From CAWKZT01 sp963854565 (GTDB taxonomy: Bacteria > Actinomycetota > Acidimicrobiia > Acidimicrobiales > JAHEJN01): a stretch of 23,095 nt of DNA. The translations under genes were made by a program, and so were the position numbers. The notes beneath the pieces are model-generated. The model made no database searches. It saw only the letters and a program-made list of their open reading frames with translations, and was not told the origin of the DNA. The stretch spans positions 1 to 23,095 of the forward strand of contig CAWKZT010000014.1 of assembly GCA_963854565.1 (NCBI GenBank). Direction: 5' to 3'. Below, piece after piece: positions 14,947 through 22,490 of this stretch (position 1 is its first letter; every line of letters starts with the position of its first letter).

Positions 14947-15627
14947 TTAGTCGTCGGTATCGGTAGCGCCTTCATCGAGATAATCAACCTGCAAGATGGG
15001 CTCAACCGCGATGCGGACAATTCCGACCAGGTTGGCAACAATGCGTTTGAGGTAACGATAGTAAATCGCCAGTGGCACAACCTCACGACCTGGCAAATCC
15101 GAAGTCATAAAACCGTCAATTTTGGCTTGGTGCCCAGCACCAATCGCCGAAGCCCGTTCGGTAAATTCCTCTATCGCTTCACCCGAGGCATCGAGGTCGC
15201 CAAGAAGCTCGGCCGCCTCGCCAAACAAGGCCGAAACAAACTGCCGTTCCTCCGCCATAAGCCCAGCATCGCGATGCTCGGACAAAGTGATACCCGTTTC
15301 GGAAAGGTCAAGAATGTTCTTGGCTTGATCGCCTATGCGCTCAATCTTCTTAAGCAACAACGTCAACCCAAGCACCGACCCGATGTCAGAGGTGCCATGC
15401 ACACTCACATGCACCACCAACTCCGAACGCAGGTCCTGCTCTGCTCTATTGATCCGATCATCGGTCTCACGGATGTCGGAGGCAACGCTTTCGGGATCAG
15501 TTTTTGTCAACAGCGCCAGCGTGGCGAGATCGAATGAATGCCGCGCATCACCCAACATGGAGACCGACTTGGTGACTACATGATCGAGCCCTGGAGCAGA
15601 ATCTTTCTTAAAAAATGACAGAACCAT
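14947..15627 (-). CDS. phoU: PhoU-domain protein
   Basis: PhoU proteins are helical-bundle regulators that restrain phosphate uptake and signal phosphate status. The 226-residue product has two three-helix repeats: LDHVVTKSVSMLGDARHSFDLATLAL with LLKKIERIGDQAKNILDLSET, the E-R-x-G-D-x-A-x-N metal-binding type motif, and a second repeat ending YYRYLKRIVANLVGIVRIAVEPI, where the matching motif is degenerate. The ATG follows the Na/Pi transporter gene by 14 bases with an AAAGG at about 9 bases. No pst genes or two-component genes are here, so it probably acts with the adjacent Na/Pi transporter instead of with PstSCAB; many NptA-type transporters carry a PhoU domain on the same chain. Confidence 0.88.
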   Translation of the reverse strand: MVLSFFKKDSAPGLDHVVTKSVSMLGDARHSFDLATLALLTKTDPESVASDIRETDDRINRAEQDLRSELVVHVSVHGTSDIGSVLGLTLLLKKIERIGDQAKNILDLSETGITLSEHRDAGLMAEERQFVSALFGEAAELLGDLDASGEAIEEFTERASAIGAGHQAKIDGFMTSDLPGREVVPLAIYYRYLKRIVANLVGIVRIAVEPILQVDYLDEGATDTDD

Positions 15628-15641
15628 TAGACATGGCCTTT

Positions 15642-16775
15642 CTAGCGCAACAGCGCAACGCCGATCAGCGGAAGAATAATAAACGCAACTACAACGTAGG
15701 CGACGGCAATGCTTCGGCGGTCGACCGCTATGTCAGCAAGCTTTTCCGCCGCCAGAACCGGCACGTCGCGAGCTAGCGGAATGACGTAAAGAATTAGGAT
15801 TCCGGCAATGTTAAAGGTCGTGTGGGTGAGGCCAACAGTGAGTGCTTCGGGGCTCGACGCGGCAAGCGCAGCTAACAGTGCGGTAATTGTCGTGCCGACA
15901 TTGGCTCCTAATGTCACCGGATAAATGTTGCGAAGCGAAAGCACACCAGCGCCGGCAAGCGGAATAAGAATTGATGTAGTGATACTGGAGGACTGCACCG
16001 CCATAGTGATAATCACTCCGAGCAGCATGGCCAATGCCCCGCCACCCTTTCCGAGGACCGAGTTAATCGAGGCTTCAATGCGGGTGGCAATCAGCTTGCG
16101 CATGTTCTTAGTAATTAGTGCCAGAGCAATCAAAACAATGACCAGTCCGGTGAGAATCATCAAGACGCCCTTGACGTTGTCGTGCGCCCCCAACCCACCC
16201 CACAAATCCTTGAGCCATCCGACTGGCTCTTTCACCCACTTCTTAACCGGACTCTTCCATTCGCTACCGGCCGAGCCAACCAGTCGGGTACTGATGCGCT
16301 CGGCGATTCCAGAAATGGTGCCGAAATAGACCTCGATTGGCAGCAGGACTGCCACGGCCAACAGGTTGAAAAAATCGTGCACCGTCGCAGCGGCAAAGGC
16401 CCGCCGAAACTCGTTGGACTGGCGCATGTGCCCAAGCGACACCAACGTGTTGGTGACCGTTGTGCCGATATTGGCGCCCATGACCATAGGAACCGCAGCA
16501 TCGACGCCGAGAACACCCGAGCCGACCATGCCCACGATTACCGCCGTAGAAGCAGACGACGACTGCACCAATACGGTTCCGAGGATGCCGACACAGAGAC
16601 CAGCAATAGGGTTGGTGACCGCAGAAAACAAACGCTCCTGGGTGTCGGCGCCCATAATCTTGATGCCCGCCTCAAGCGACGATACGCCCACCAAAAACAG
16701 GTAAATCAAGAATACGACAAGCGCCGAACGGACCGGCGTGGGCATTGATCGTTCGGACGTTTCAGTGGTAGTCAT
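15642..16775 (-). CDS. Na+/phosphate cotransporter family protein
   Basis: This is a sodium-coupled inorganic phosphate transporter of the NptA / type II NaPi family in the cytoplasmic membrane. The 377-residue protein has the two inverted repeats expected, each with the QSSS signature: GTVLVQSSSASTAVIVGMVGSG and MAVQSSSITTSILIPLAGAG. Each is followed by GANIGTTVTNTLVSL or GANVGTTITALLAAL. About 8-9 hydrophobic segments are visible, with a polar loop near residues 165-200 between repeats. The PhoU domain often fused to this family is missing here and is supplied by the next gene, 14 bases downstream. The ATG at 16775 lacks a clear Shine-Dalgarno; the 62-base gap to ahcY shows no strong promoter or terminator. 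Direction of transport in the cell (import or export) cannot be read from sequence. Confidence 0.93.
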   Translation of the reverse strand: MTTTETSERSMPTPVRSALVVFLIYLFLVGVSSLEAGIKIMGADTQERLFSAVTNPIAGLCVGILGTVLVQSSSASTAVIVGMVGSGVLGVDAAVPMVMGANIGTTVTNTLVSLGHMRQSNEFRRAFAAATVHDFFNLLAVAVLLPIEVYFGTISGIAERISTRLVGSAGSEWKSPVKKWVKEPVGWLKDLWGGLGAHDNVKGVLMILTGLVIVLIALALITKNMRKLIATRIEASINSVLGKGGGALAMLLGVIITMAVQSSSITTSILIPLAGAGVLSLRNIYPVTLGANVGTTITALLAALAASSPEALTVGLTHTTFNIAGILILYVIPLARDVPVLAAEKLADIAVDRRSIAVAYVVVAFIILPLIGVALLR

Positions 16776-16837
16776 CCCGAGTCGAGATGCTAGCTGAGGT
16801 TTGCCAGTCCGCGCTATTTGCTGGAGCGACCGAGCAG

Positions 16838-18286
16838 TTAGTACTTGTAGTGCGGTGGCTTGTAGGGACCGCTCTTGTCCATGCCGAGATAATCGGCCTG
16901 GTCATCGGTGAGAACAGTGAGACGAATACCGAGAGCATCAATGTGCGCTCGGGCGACCTTCTCATCGAGTTCAGTGGGCAGAACCACAACGGTTTTGGTG
17001 TCGTAACTCTCGTGGTTCGAGTGAAGCTCCATCTGAGCCAGAACCTGGTTAGAGAAGCTGCACGACATGACGAAGCTGGGATGACCAGTGGCATTGCCGA
17101 GGTTCAACAGGCGACCTTCAGACAACACAATGATCGAGTGTCCATCGGGGAATACGAACTCGTCGACCTGCGGCTTAATGTTGATGCGCTGCACATCGCT
17201 CATCGCGAAAATACCTGCCATATCGATCTCGTTGTCGAAGTGACCAATGTTGCCCACGATGGCCTGGTGCTTCATCTTGCCCATGTGCTCGGCCGTGATG
17301 ACATCCTTATTGCCGGTCGTCGTAATGAAAAAGTCGGCCGTCTCCATGACATCTTCTATGCGAACAACCTGATACCCCTCCATAGCGGCCTGCAAAGCAC
17401 AGATAGGGTCAATTTCCGTTACCACGACGCGAGCACCTTGGCCACGAAGCGACTGCGCACAGCCCTTACCTACGTCGCCATAGCCACAAACAACAGCGGT
17501 CTTGCCACCGATCATGACGTCGGTGGCGCGGTTGATGCCATCCACGAGTGAGTGACGGCAGCCGTAGAGATTGTCGAACTTCGACTTGGTCACCGAGTCA
17601 TTGACATTGATTGCTGGGAACAGGAGTTCACCATCACGGGCTAACTCGTAAAGGCGATGAACACCCGTTGTGGTCTCTTCAGAAACACCGTTGATGCCGG
17701 GAGCGATCCGATGCCAAAACTGGTCGTCGCGGGCATGGATAGTGCGGAGGCGTTCGAGGAATACGCCGTGCTCTTCGGAGTCGCCGTCTTGTGCTTGGGG
17801 AACTTCGCCGGCCTTTTCGTACGCGAGACCCTGATGCACAAGCATCGTGGCGTCGCCGCCGTCGTCCAAGATCAAGTTCGGGCCGTTGCCGTCAGGCCAG
17901 GTGAACAGCTTCTCGGTAGCCCACCAGTACTCTTCGAGCGTTTCGCCCTTCCAAGCCCAAACAGGGGTACCACAGAGGTTGTCTGGGGTTCCATCGCGGC
18001 CAACAGCAATCGCAGCAGCGGCATGGTCCTGGGTAGAGAAAATGTTGCAGGTAACCCAACGAACATCGGCGCCAAGGGCAACCAAAGTCTCGATGAGCAC
18101 TGCGGTCTGGATGGTCATATGCAACGAACCCGCAATACGAGCGCCAGTCAATGGCTTGGCATCGCCAAACTCGGCGCGCAAGGCCATAAGGCCAGGCATT
18201 TCGTGCTCGGCCAGGTCCATCTCTTTGCGACCAAACGCGTGCAGAGATAGATCGGCGACTTTGTAGTCGTCTTGGGTAAGAGCCAT
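16838..18286 (-). CDS. ahcY: Adenosylhomocysteinase (SAH hydrolase)
   Basis: AhcY hydrolyses S-adenosylhomocysteine to adenosine and homocysteine with tightly bound NAD, relieving product inhibition of methyltransferases. The 482-residue protein shows TCNIFSTQDHAAAAI, the bacterial insert around GETLEEYWWATEKLFTW, DDGGDATMLVHQG, INVNDSVTKSKFDNLYGCRHSLVDGINRATD, the NAD loop VVCGYGDVGKGCAQSL, NIGHFDNEID and the C-terminal SGPYKPPHYKY, whose Lys and Tyr reach the neighbouring subunit's NAD. The start is ATG at 18284-18286, chosen for the GGAGG 8 bases upstream; the frame extends 22 codons further up without support. It is preceded by a structured leader and lies between the mannose operon and the phosphate transport pair. 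Confidence 0.98.
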   Translation of the reverse strand: MALTQDDYKVADLSLHAFGRKEMDLAEHEMPGLMALRAEFGDAKPLTGARIAGSLHMTIQTAVLIETLVALGADVRWVTCNIFSTQDHAAAAIAVGRDGTPDNLCGTPVWAWKGETLEEYWWATEKLFTWPDGNGPNLILDDGGDATMLVHQGLAYEKAGEVPQAQDGDSEEHGVFLERLRTIHARDDQFWHRIAPGINGVSEETTTGVHRLYELARDGELLFPAINVNDSVTKSKFDNLYGCRHSLVDGINRATDVMIGGKTAVVCGYGDVGKGCAQSLRGQGARVVVTEIDPICALQAAMEGYQVVRIEDVMETADFFITTTGNKDVITAEHMGKMKHQAIVGNIGHFDNEIDMAGIFAMSDVQRINIKPQVDEFVFPDGHSIIVLSEGRLLNLGNATGHPSFVMSCSFSNQVLAQMELHSNHESYDTKTVVVLPTELDEKVARAHIDALGIRLTVLTDDQADYLGMDKSGPYKPPHYKY

Positions 18287-18300
18287 GGTACGAACCTCCA

Positions 18301-18360
18301 TAAAAGAATGTGGGCTGGGGTCCTCCGACCCACGTCCATCTGGCCAGCCCACGGCTGACC
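18301..18360 (-). promoter_or_regulatory. Candidate attenuator/riboswitch leader of ahcY
   Basis: On the minus strand two helices compete. Helix 1: GGTCAGCC (18360-18353), loop GTG, GGCTGGCC (18349-18342), 8 bp with one G-U. Helix 2: GTGGGCTGG (18352-18344) with CCAGCCCAC (18318-18310), a perfect 9 bp, enclosing a small GGTC-GGAG-GACC hairpin (18330-18319). Helix 2 is followed one base later by TTCTTTT, then by the GGAGG of ahcY. Because both helices use 18349-18344, only one can form. Helix 2 resembles an intrinsic terminator and is too close to the start codon to serve only the upstream operon. The conserved SAH riboswitch core (GAGGAGCGCUGC and the CAGGCUCG partner) is not present. Ligand and mechanism are unknown. 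Confidence 0.5.
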
Positions 18361-18547
18361 CTAGCCGGATTACGACGCGACAAATACCCCATTCAAGAAG
18401 TGGACGGGGGCCCGGGCGGGACCTTAGGGAAGAAGGTGACGCACTAGCTCTAGGTGTCCCGCAGTCAACGGACCATAAAGGAACGAAGTACCCGACGAAT
18501 TGGCAGACGTAGCAGCCTCGGAAGCGCCAATTAGTATTTTAGCGATT
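18361..18547. other. Intergenic region between the mannose operon and the ahcY leader
   Basis: No supportable gene. On the minus strand the part nearest the isomerase stop is AT-richer than its surroundings and contains TTGGC/GCCAA arms around a 21-base interval; further on is a GC block with a GCCCGGGC palindrome. The ahcY promoter should lie here, but no convincing -35/-10 pair stands out. Confidence 0.4.
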
Positions 18548-19585
18548 TCACCCTGACCGGAGTCGTTCCTCAAGCTCGTCAATAGCGGGTGACGGTCCAG
18601 GATCAACATTTGCGATGGCAGCAAGCTCCAAGGAAACAGCGTCTCCAAGCATCATCAGGTCAAACATTTGGGCAACGGGGCCCTCGCCTTCGGCATGCAC
18701 CGGGGTCACACTGGCCACAGAATCACCAACCATCGCGTTCACAGCATCGAAGCCACGCTGCACCAGCGGATGCTCGTGTTCGTGACGAAGCTGAACGAGG
18801 CTAAGCAGTTCTCTGGTCCGATCATCGACGCGGCCCCATCCCTCGATCTCGTTGTGTCCGAGGTTGGGGAGGGCCGAACTAAAGGCGGGTAACTTCGCGT
18901 TGGCATTGATCTGCGTCTTCCATCGGTCAGCGGCTACCGAGCCGATTCCGCCGCCGCCTTGCATCAGCGGCGCAGTGCCGTCAATGACTTGGGCGATTTC
19001 CTTAGCAACGCTGTCGGCCATTACCAGCGCATTACGACGCCGACGTAACTGCTCAACCGCGTGGATCAGCCATTGAGTGGCGCCTCCGAACAAGCCCACA
19101 TCTTCCAACACAATTAGTGGTCCAACCGCGAGAGACGCGAACGCCGCACGAGGCGACGGCAAGCCGGGGTCGACCGGCACGTGCACCGCACCCCACTCCT
19201 TGGCCAACTCCGCCAGTTTTCCGCCCGAGGTTACGGCCACAATTCGACCACCTGTCTCCGCCGCGGCCGTTGCTGCTTCGATGGTCTCCGGGGTATTGCC
19301 GGAAAACGACACCGCAAAAACGAGGGTTCGATCATTTACATAGCTCGGCGGGTTGTAGTTCTTTACCGTCACCACCGGCACCGGCATGAACGGTCCAGCC
19401 GTAGATGCCACCAGGTCACCTGCGGTGCCGGAGTCACCCACACCAAGCACCAAAATGTTGTCAATTTCTTCCGCCTTGGGAAGACCTTCGAGGTCCTGGG
19501 AAGTTTCGACCATGGAGACGATCTGTTCGGGTGTGTGCACCATGGCATCGAACATGCCGTAAGTGTCGAGTCGTTGGTCTGTCAT
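18548..19585 (-). CDS. Bifunctional phosphoglucose/phosphomannose isomerase-type SIS protein
   Basis: Family members interconvert glucose 6-P, fructose 6-P and mannose 6-P. The 345-residue protein has two SIS domains: the first begins NILVLGVGDSGTAGDL (family: GMGGSaiggDl) and continues VFAVSFSGNTPETIEAA, the sugar-phosphate-binding Ser/Thr loop, and VAVTSGGKLAELA; the second holds LPNLGHNEIEGW with the catalytic Glu, and a C-terminal helix. The first Gly loop is altered to GVGDSGTAGD, so activity may be reduced or regulatory, as is also uncertain for the M. tuberculosis homologue Rv3256c. The start is ATG at 19583-19585, giving the expected MTDQRLDTYGMFDAMV opening; the frame is open 47 codons further up but runs into manA. 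It is the last gene of the mannose operon, 53 bases after manA. Confidence 0.88.
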   Translation of the reverse strand: MTDQRLDTYGMFDAMVHTPEQIVSMVETSQDLEGLPKAEEIDNILVLGVGDSGTAGDLVASTAGPFMPVPVVTVKNYNPPSYVNDRTLVFAVSFSGNTPETIEAATAAAETGGRIVAVTSGGKLAELAKEWGAVHVPVDPGLPSPRAAFASLAVGPLIVLEDVGLFGGATQWLIHAVEQLRRRRNALVMADSVAKEIAQVIDGTAPLMQGGGGIGSVAADRWKTQINANAKLPAFSSALPNLGHNEIEGWGRVDDRTRELLSLVQLRHEHEHPLVQRGFDAVNAMVGDSVASVTPVHAEGEGPVAQMFDLMMLGDAVSLELAAIANVDPGPSPAIDELEERLRSG

Positions 19586-19638
19586 AGCACCATGGTGACA
19601 GATGCAGCACTTCAAGCGCACCTTTGCCAACAAGTTCT

Positions 19639-20805
19639 CTACGGTTCGGTGTTGACACCCACCGTGGTAACGAAGATGAACCCGTCGCCACGTAATCGAA
19701 CCGCACCCTCTCGGGCCGCCACCCAACCAGCCTGACCGCGTGACAGACGCACGCCGGCATCGTCAACAACTAGCCCACCGATCGATAACACCGTCGCGGG
19801 TCCAACGACGGAAATCTCCGGTTCGATCGAAAGATCTATCCGTGTCAACGTGAACTCAGCAACCGGGGAATGATAGGTCCACTGATGCGAAGCATTGTCA
19901 GGGCGCTGCACCAACGGTAAGCCGGCGGTGGTGTCGGCCACATCCACAAGCGTGGGTATGTCGACTTTCTTGATGGTCAACCCAGCGCGGATGACGTTGT
20001 CGCTGTTGGCCATGACCTCGATTCCGGTGCCAGCCAGATAACTGTGGAGGTTGCCCGCTCCCAAGAACAAGGCCTCTCCCGGTTCAAGTTCGACAAGATT
20101 GAGCAATAGCGCTACCAAGACGGCCGGGTCATCGGGATATTGGTCAACAATTTTTTGGAGCCAATGGGCCTCGCGTTCGAATCCGGCGACAGGTTCTTTG
20201 AATCGTTCGGCCAAAGCCGCAATAGCTTCCTGAACAGCTATTACTTCTCGTCGCAGAACGCCGCTCAGAACGGCCAACAGTTCGCCCTCCGTCGGCCGGG
20301 CCTCCAAGCGGTCGCTTAGCCAAGTCAACTGGGGAAGGGCTAACGCCTCAAGGAAATTCAACGTGGCAGCTATCGGGCGAAAGCCGCTTAGGGCAACAAA
20401 CGGCGTGAGGGCACAAATGAGCTCTGGCTTGTGGTTGGCATCACTGTAAAGCCGTTCATTAACGTCGGCGAGTGAAGCCGCCTGTTCTTTCGCGAACCCC
20501 AAGGTCGCCTGTGACATCGTTGGATGTACCTGCAGCGACAGCGGCGACCGTGCCGCCAAGACCTTTGTCAAGAATGGCAACGATGTTGTTGTGGCGTTAC
20601 CAAGTTCGCCGTACGGGTCATTGGCAATGACTTCGTCGAGTGCAACCCACTGGCCATCACGGAACACCTGTGAAGGTGCCGAACTGTGGGCACCGATCCA
20701 CATTTCGGCCTCGGGCCGACCCGATGGCTGGCGCCCTTGCAGCGTGGCGATTGCCGTCGTCGACCCCCATATATAGGGACGAATTTCACAATCAAGTCGA
20801 TCCAT
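19639..20805 (-). CDS. manA: Mannose-6-phosphate isomerase, class I
   Basis: ManA converts fructose 6-P to mannose 6-P with a catalytic zinc, feeding GDP-mannose synthesis. The 388-residue protein has the type I cupin layout. Zinc ligands are visible as Q92 and H94 (SLQVHP), E128 (NHKPE) and the later His in FLGAGNLHSYLAGTGIEVMANSDNVIRAGLTIKKVD, the signature region of the family. The N-terminal RPYIWGSTTAIATL and the GRPEAEMWIGAHSSAPS block are also typical. It starts 8 bases after the phosphomannomutase-Trm112 stop, with a weak AGGCGAAC upstream, so translation is probably coupled. The gene order manB-manA-SIS isomerase matches M. tuberculosis Rv3257c-Rv3255c in content. Confidence 0.96.
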   Translation of the reverse strand: MDRLDCEIRPYIWGSTTAIATLQGRQPSGRPEAEMWIGAHSSAPSQVFRDGQWVALDEVIANDPYGELGNATTTSLPFLTKVLAARSPLSLQVHPTMSQATLGFAKEQAASLADVNERLYSDANHKPELICALTPFVALSGFRPIAATLNFLEALALPQLTWLSDRLEARPTEGELLAVLSGVLRREVIAVQEAIAALAERFKEPVAGFEREAHWLQKIVDQYPDDPAVLVALLLNLVELEPGEALFLGAGNLHSYLAGTGIEVMANSDNVIRAGLTIKKVDIPTLVDVADTTAGLPLVQRPDNASHQWTYHSPVAEFTLTRIDLSIEPEISVVGPATVLSIGGLVVDDAGVRLSRGQAGWVAAREGAVRLRGDGFIFVTTVGVNTEP

Positions 20806-20813
20806 TTGTTCGC

Positions 20814-21050
20814 CTAGACGCTAAAAGTTGTACTAATGCCGTCGGCCTCAGCCTTCGCCACCAAGCGATCATGTTCGGCGGCATCGACCGTGGTTGCTTC
20901 GTCAACCAACATCACAGGAATGTTTCCCTTAACTTCGTAGGATCGGGTGAGACGCGGGTTGTACAAGATGTTCTCATCGGCAAACCACAACAACGGGCCC
21001 TTATCTTCGGGGCAGGCAAGAATTTCTAGAAGGCGTGGGTCGAGGGTCAT
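20814..21050 (-). CDS. Trm112-like domain, possible internal start
   Basis: Trm112 proteins are small zinc-ribbon-type partners of methyltransferases, and short bacterial relatives often lie beside manB or other sugar genes. The 78-residue segment begins with an ATG at 21048-21050 and reads MTLDPRLLEILACPEDKGPLLWF, a normal complete Trm112/UPF0434 start. It ends with NIPVMLVDEATTVDAAEHDRL, the usual YPIxxGIPVML region. GGAG sits 5 bases before this ATG, a much better site than that of the full gene. So the domain may be made alone, as a fusion, or both. Only one Cys of a possible metal site (ACPED) is seen, so zinc binding is doubtful. Confidence 0.6.
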   Translation of the reverse strand: MTLDPRLLEILACPEDKGPLLWFADENILYNPRLTRSYEVKGNIPVMLVDEATTVDAAEHDRLVAKAEADGISTTFSV

Positions 21051-22424
21051 AGCTTCTCCGGATGGGGATGGGTCTTGGCAGTTGATCAGGCTGCGAACCT
21101 CGGCGACAAGGACAGTGCCAGCTTCGGCATTGGCAGCTTCAAGATTCAAGCGTAGGAGCGGTTCGGTGTTTGAGGCGCGCAGGTTAAACCACCATGTGTC
21201 GCCCTTCACCGTGAGACCATCGAGGTAGTCGTGTTCACAGTGAGCGAAGTGGTCCTTTATGCGCTCAACGACCGCTGCGGCATCATCGACCACCGAGTTG
21301 AGTTCGCCGGATTGCCAATAGCGTTCGAAAGGTTTACGCAACTCACTTAGTGGGGCGTCAGATTCGCACACCATTTCGAGCACGATCAGCGCGGCGATAA
21401 TTCCCGAGTCGGCTCGATAGTTGTCGCGAAAATAGTAGTGACCCGAATGTTCACCGGCAAAAATGGCCCCGGTCTCGGCCATGAGTTGTTTAATGTAGGA
21501 ATGTCCGACGCGGCTCACCACGGCCGAGCCACCCTCTTCAACAGCGACTTCGCCGACGGCAGCGCTGCAAATAAGATTGTGAATAATGGTTCCACCGGGG
21601 TTCTCCCGTAACAAACGGGCTCCGACCATGGCGGTAAGTGTCGATCCGCTAAGGGGTTGCGCAAGTTCGTCGACCACAAAAACTCGATCGGCATCGCCAT
21701 CGAAAGCCAGGCCAATGTCGGCCCCTACCTCGACCACCCGTTTCATCAAATCCGCCTGATTGGCGATGTCGAGGGGATTAGCTTCATGGTTGGGAAAGTT
21801 GCCGTCAAGGTCCTCGTACATAACCTCCAGATCAAACGGCAGATCGGCAAACACCGCCGGGACTACCAATCCGCCCATGCCATTGGCGGTGTCGGCCACC
21901 ACCTTGAGCGGCCGAAAGCCGGCTGGGTCGACGAAGCTGTGGACATGGGCCACGAACCCATCCAACATGTCGAGATGGCGTTCGGCTCCGGGCACCGCCA
22001 CGGACGGCGGCGGGTTATGCACCATCGCTTCGATTGCGGCCAAACCGCTCTCAACACCAATCGGAACTGCCGCCGACAAGCACGCTTTGATACCGTTATA
22101 ACCAGCAGGATTGTGCGACGCCGTAAACATTACCCCCGGTAGATCAAGACTTCCTGAGGCAAAATACACTAGATCTGTGGACGCCAACCCCAGCCACACC
22201 ACACCAAGACCTTGCTCGATGACGCCATCGGCAAAAGCCCGAGAAAGCTCCACGCCCGAGTCGCGCATATCTCGGCCCAGCACGATCTCGCAGTTTTCTG
22301 GCTCTTTCGTTCGAACAAAAGCTGCGTACGCGGCCCCGATCCGACGAACCAGCGGCACCGTCAACTGGTCCGGCACCGTTCCCCGAATGTCGTAGGCCTT
22401 AAATACTGCAGCGGTATCGAACAC
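20814..22424 (-). CDS. manB: Phosphomannomutase/phosphoglucomutase fused to a Trm112-like domain
   Basis: ManB interconverts mannose 6-P and mannose 1-P. Residues 1-458 are a complete alpha-D-phosphohexomutase: phosphoserine loop MFTASHNPAGYNGIKA with S103, metal loop AFDGDADRVFVVDE, sugar loop GEHSGHYYFRDNYRADSG and C-terminal phosphate loop RASNTEPLLRLNLEA. With no stop codon, the frame continues into 78 residues that match a Trm112/UPF0434-type domain (LLEILACPEDKGPLLW ... SYEVKGNIPVMLVDEA). A separate start for that part is plausible, see the entry at 20814-21050. The start codon is GTG at 22422-22424; no good Shine-Dalgarno is seen there. It is first in the mannose operon. The products supply GDP-mannose for cell-surface mannosides. 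Confidence 0.95.
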   Translation of the reverse strand: MFDTAAVFKAYDIRGTVPDQLTVPLVRRIGAAYAAFVRTKEPENCEIVLGRDMRDSGVELSRAFADGVIEQGLGVVWLGLASTDLVYFASGSLDLPGVMFTASHNPAGYNGIKACLSAAVPIGVESGLAAIEAMVHNPPPSVAVPGAERHLDMLDGFVAHVHSFVDPAGFRPLKVVADTANGMGGLVVPAVFADLPFDLEVMYEDLDGNFPNHEANPLDIANQADLMKRVVEVGADIGLAFDGDADRVFVVDELAQPLSGSTLTAMVGARLLRENPGGTIIHNLICSAAVGEVAVEEGGSAVVSRVGHSYIKQLMAETGAIFAGEHSGHYYFRDNYRADSGIIAALIVLEMVCESDAPLSELRKPFERYWQSGELNSVVDDAAAVVERIKDHFAHCEHDYLDGLTVKGDTWWFNLRASNTEPLLRLNLEAANAEAGTVLVAEVRSLINCQDPSPSGEAMTLDPRLLEILACPEDKGPLLWFADENILYNPRLTRSYEVKGNIPVMLVDEATTVDAAEHDRLVAKAEADGISTTFSV

Positions 22425-22472
22425 CCCGGCATTTTAACGTCGACTGACCCTAAGCCGCGAAACCGGACGAAC

Positions 22473-22484
22473 CCGGTGCACCGG
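22473..22484. repeat. 12-base perfect palindrome
   Basis: CCGGTGCACCGG lies in the 66-base gap between the CPBP protease stop and the manB start. It could be an operator or part of a terminator for the upstream gene. Only one copy was noticed, so the call is weak. Confidence 0.3.
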
Positions 22485-22490
22485 CACGAG

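Noticed and set aside
16787..17551. 254-codon plus-strand ORF opposite ahcY
   Set aside because: It is antisense to the well-supported AhcY coding sequence and has no family features; a shadow of its codon pattern.
18301..18360. Known SAH riboswitch in front of ahcY
   Set aside because: The conserved core and pseudoknot partner sequences of that class are not found in the leader or the rest of the gap.
18424..18648. 74-codon minus-strand ORF overlapping the end of the SIS isomerase gene
   Set aside because: It overlaps 101 bases of a real gene in another frame, has no start codon in the intergenic part, and shows no recognisable protein features.
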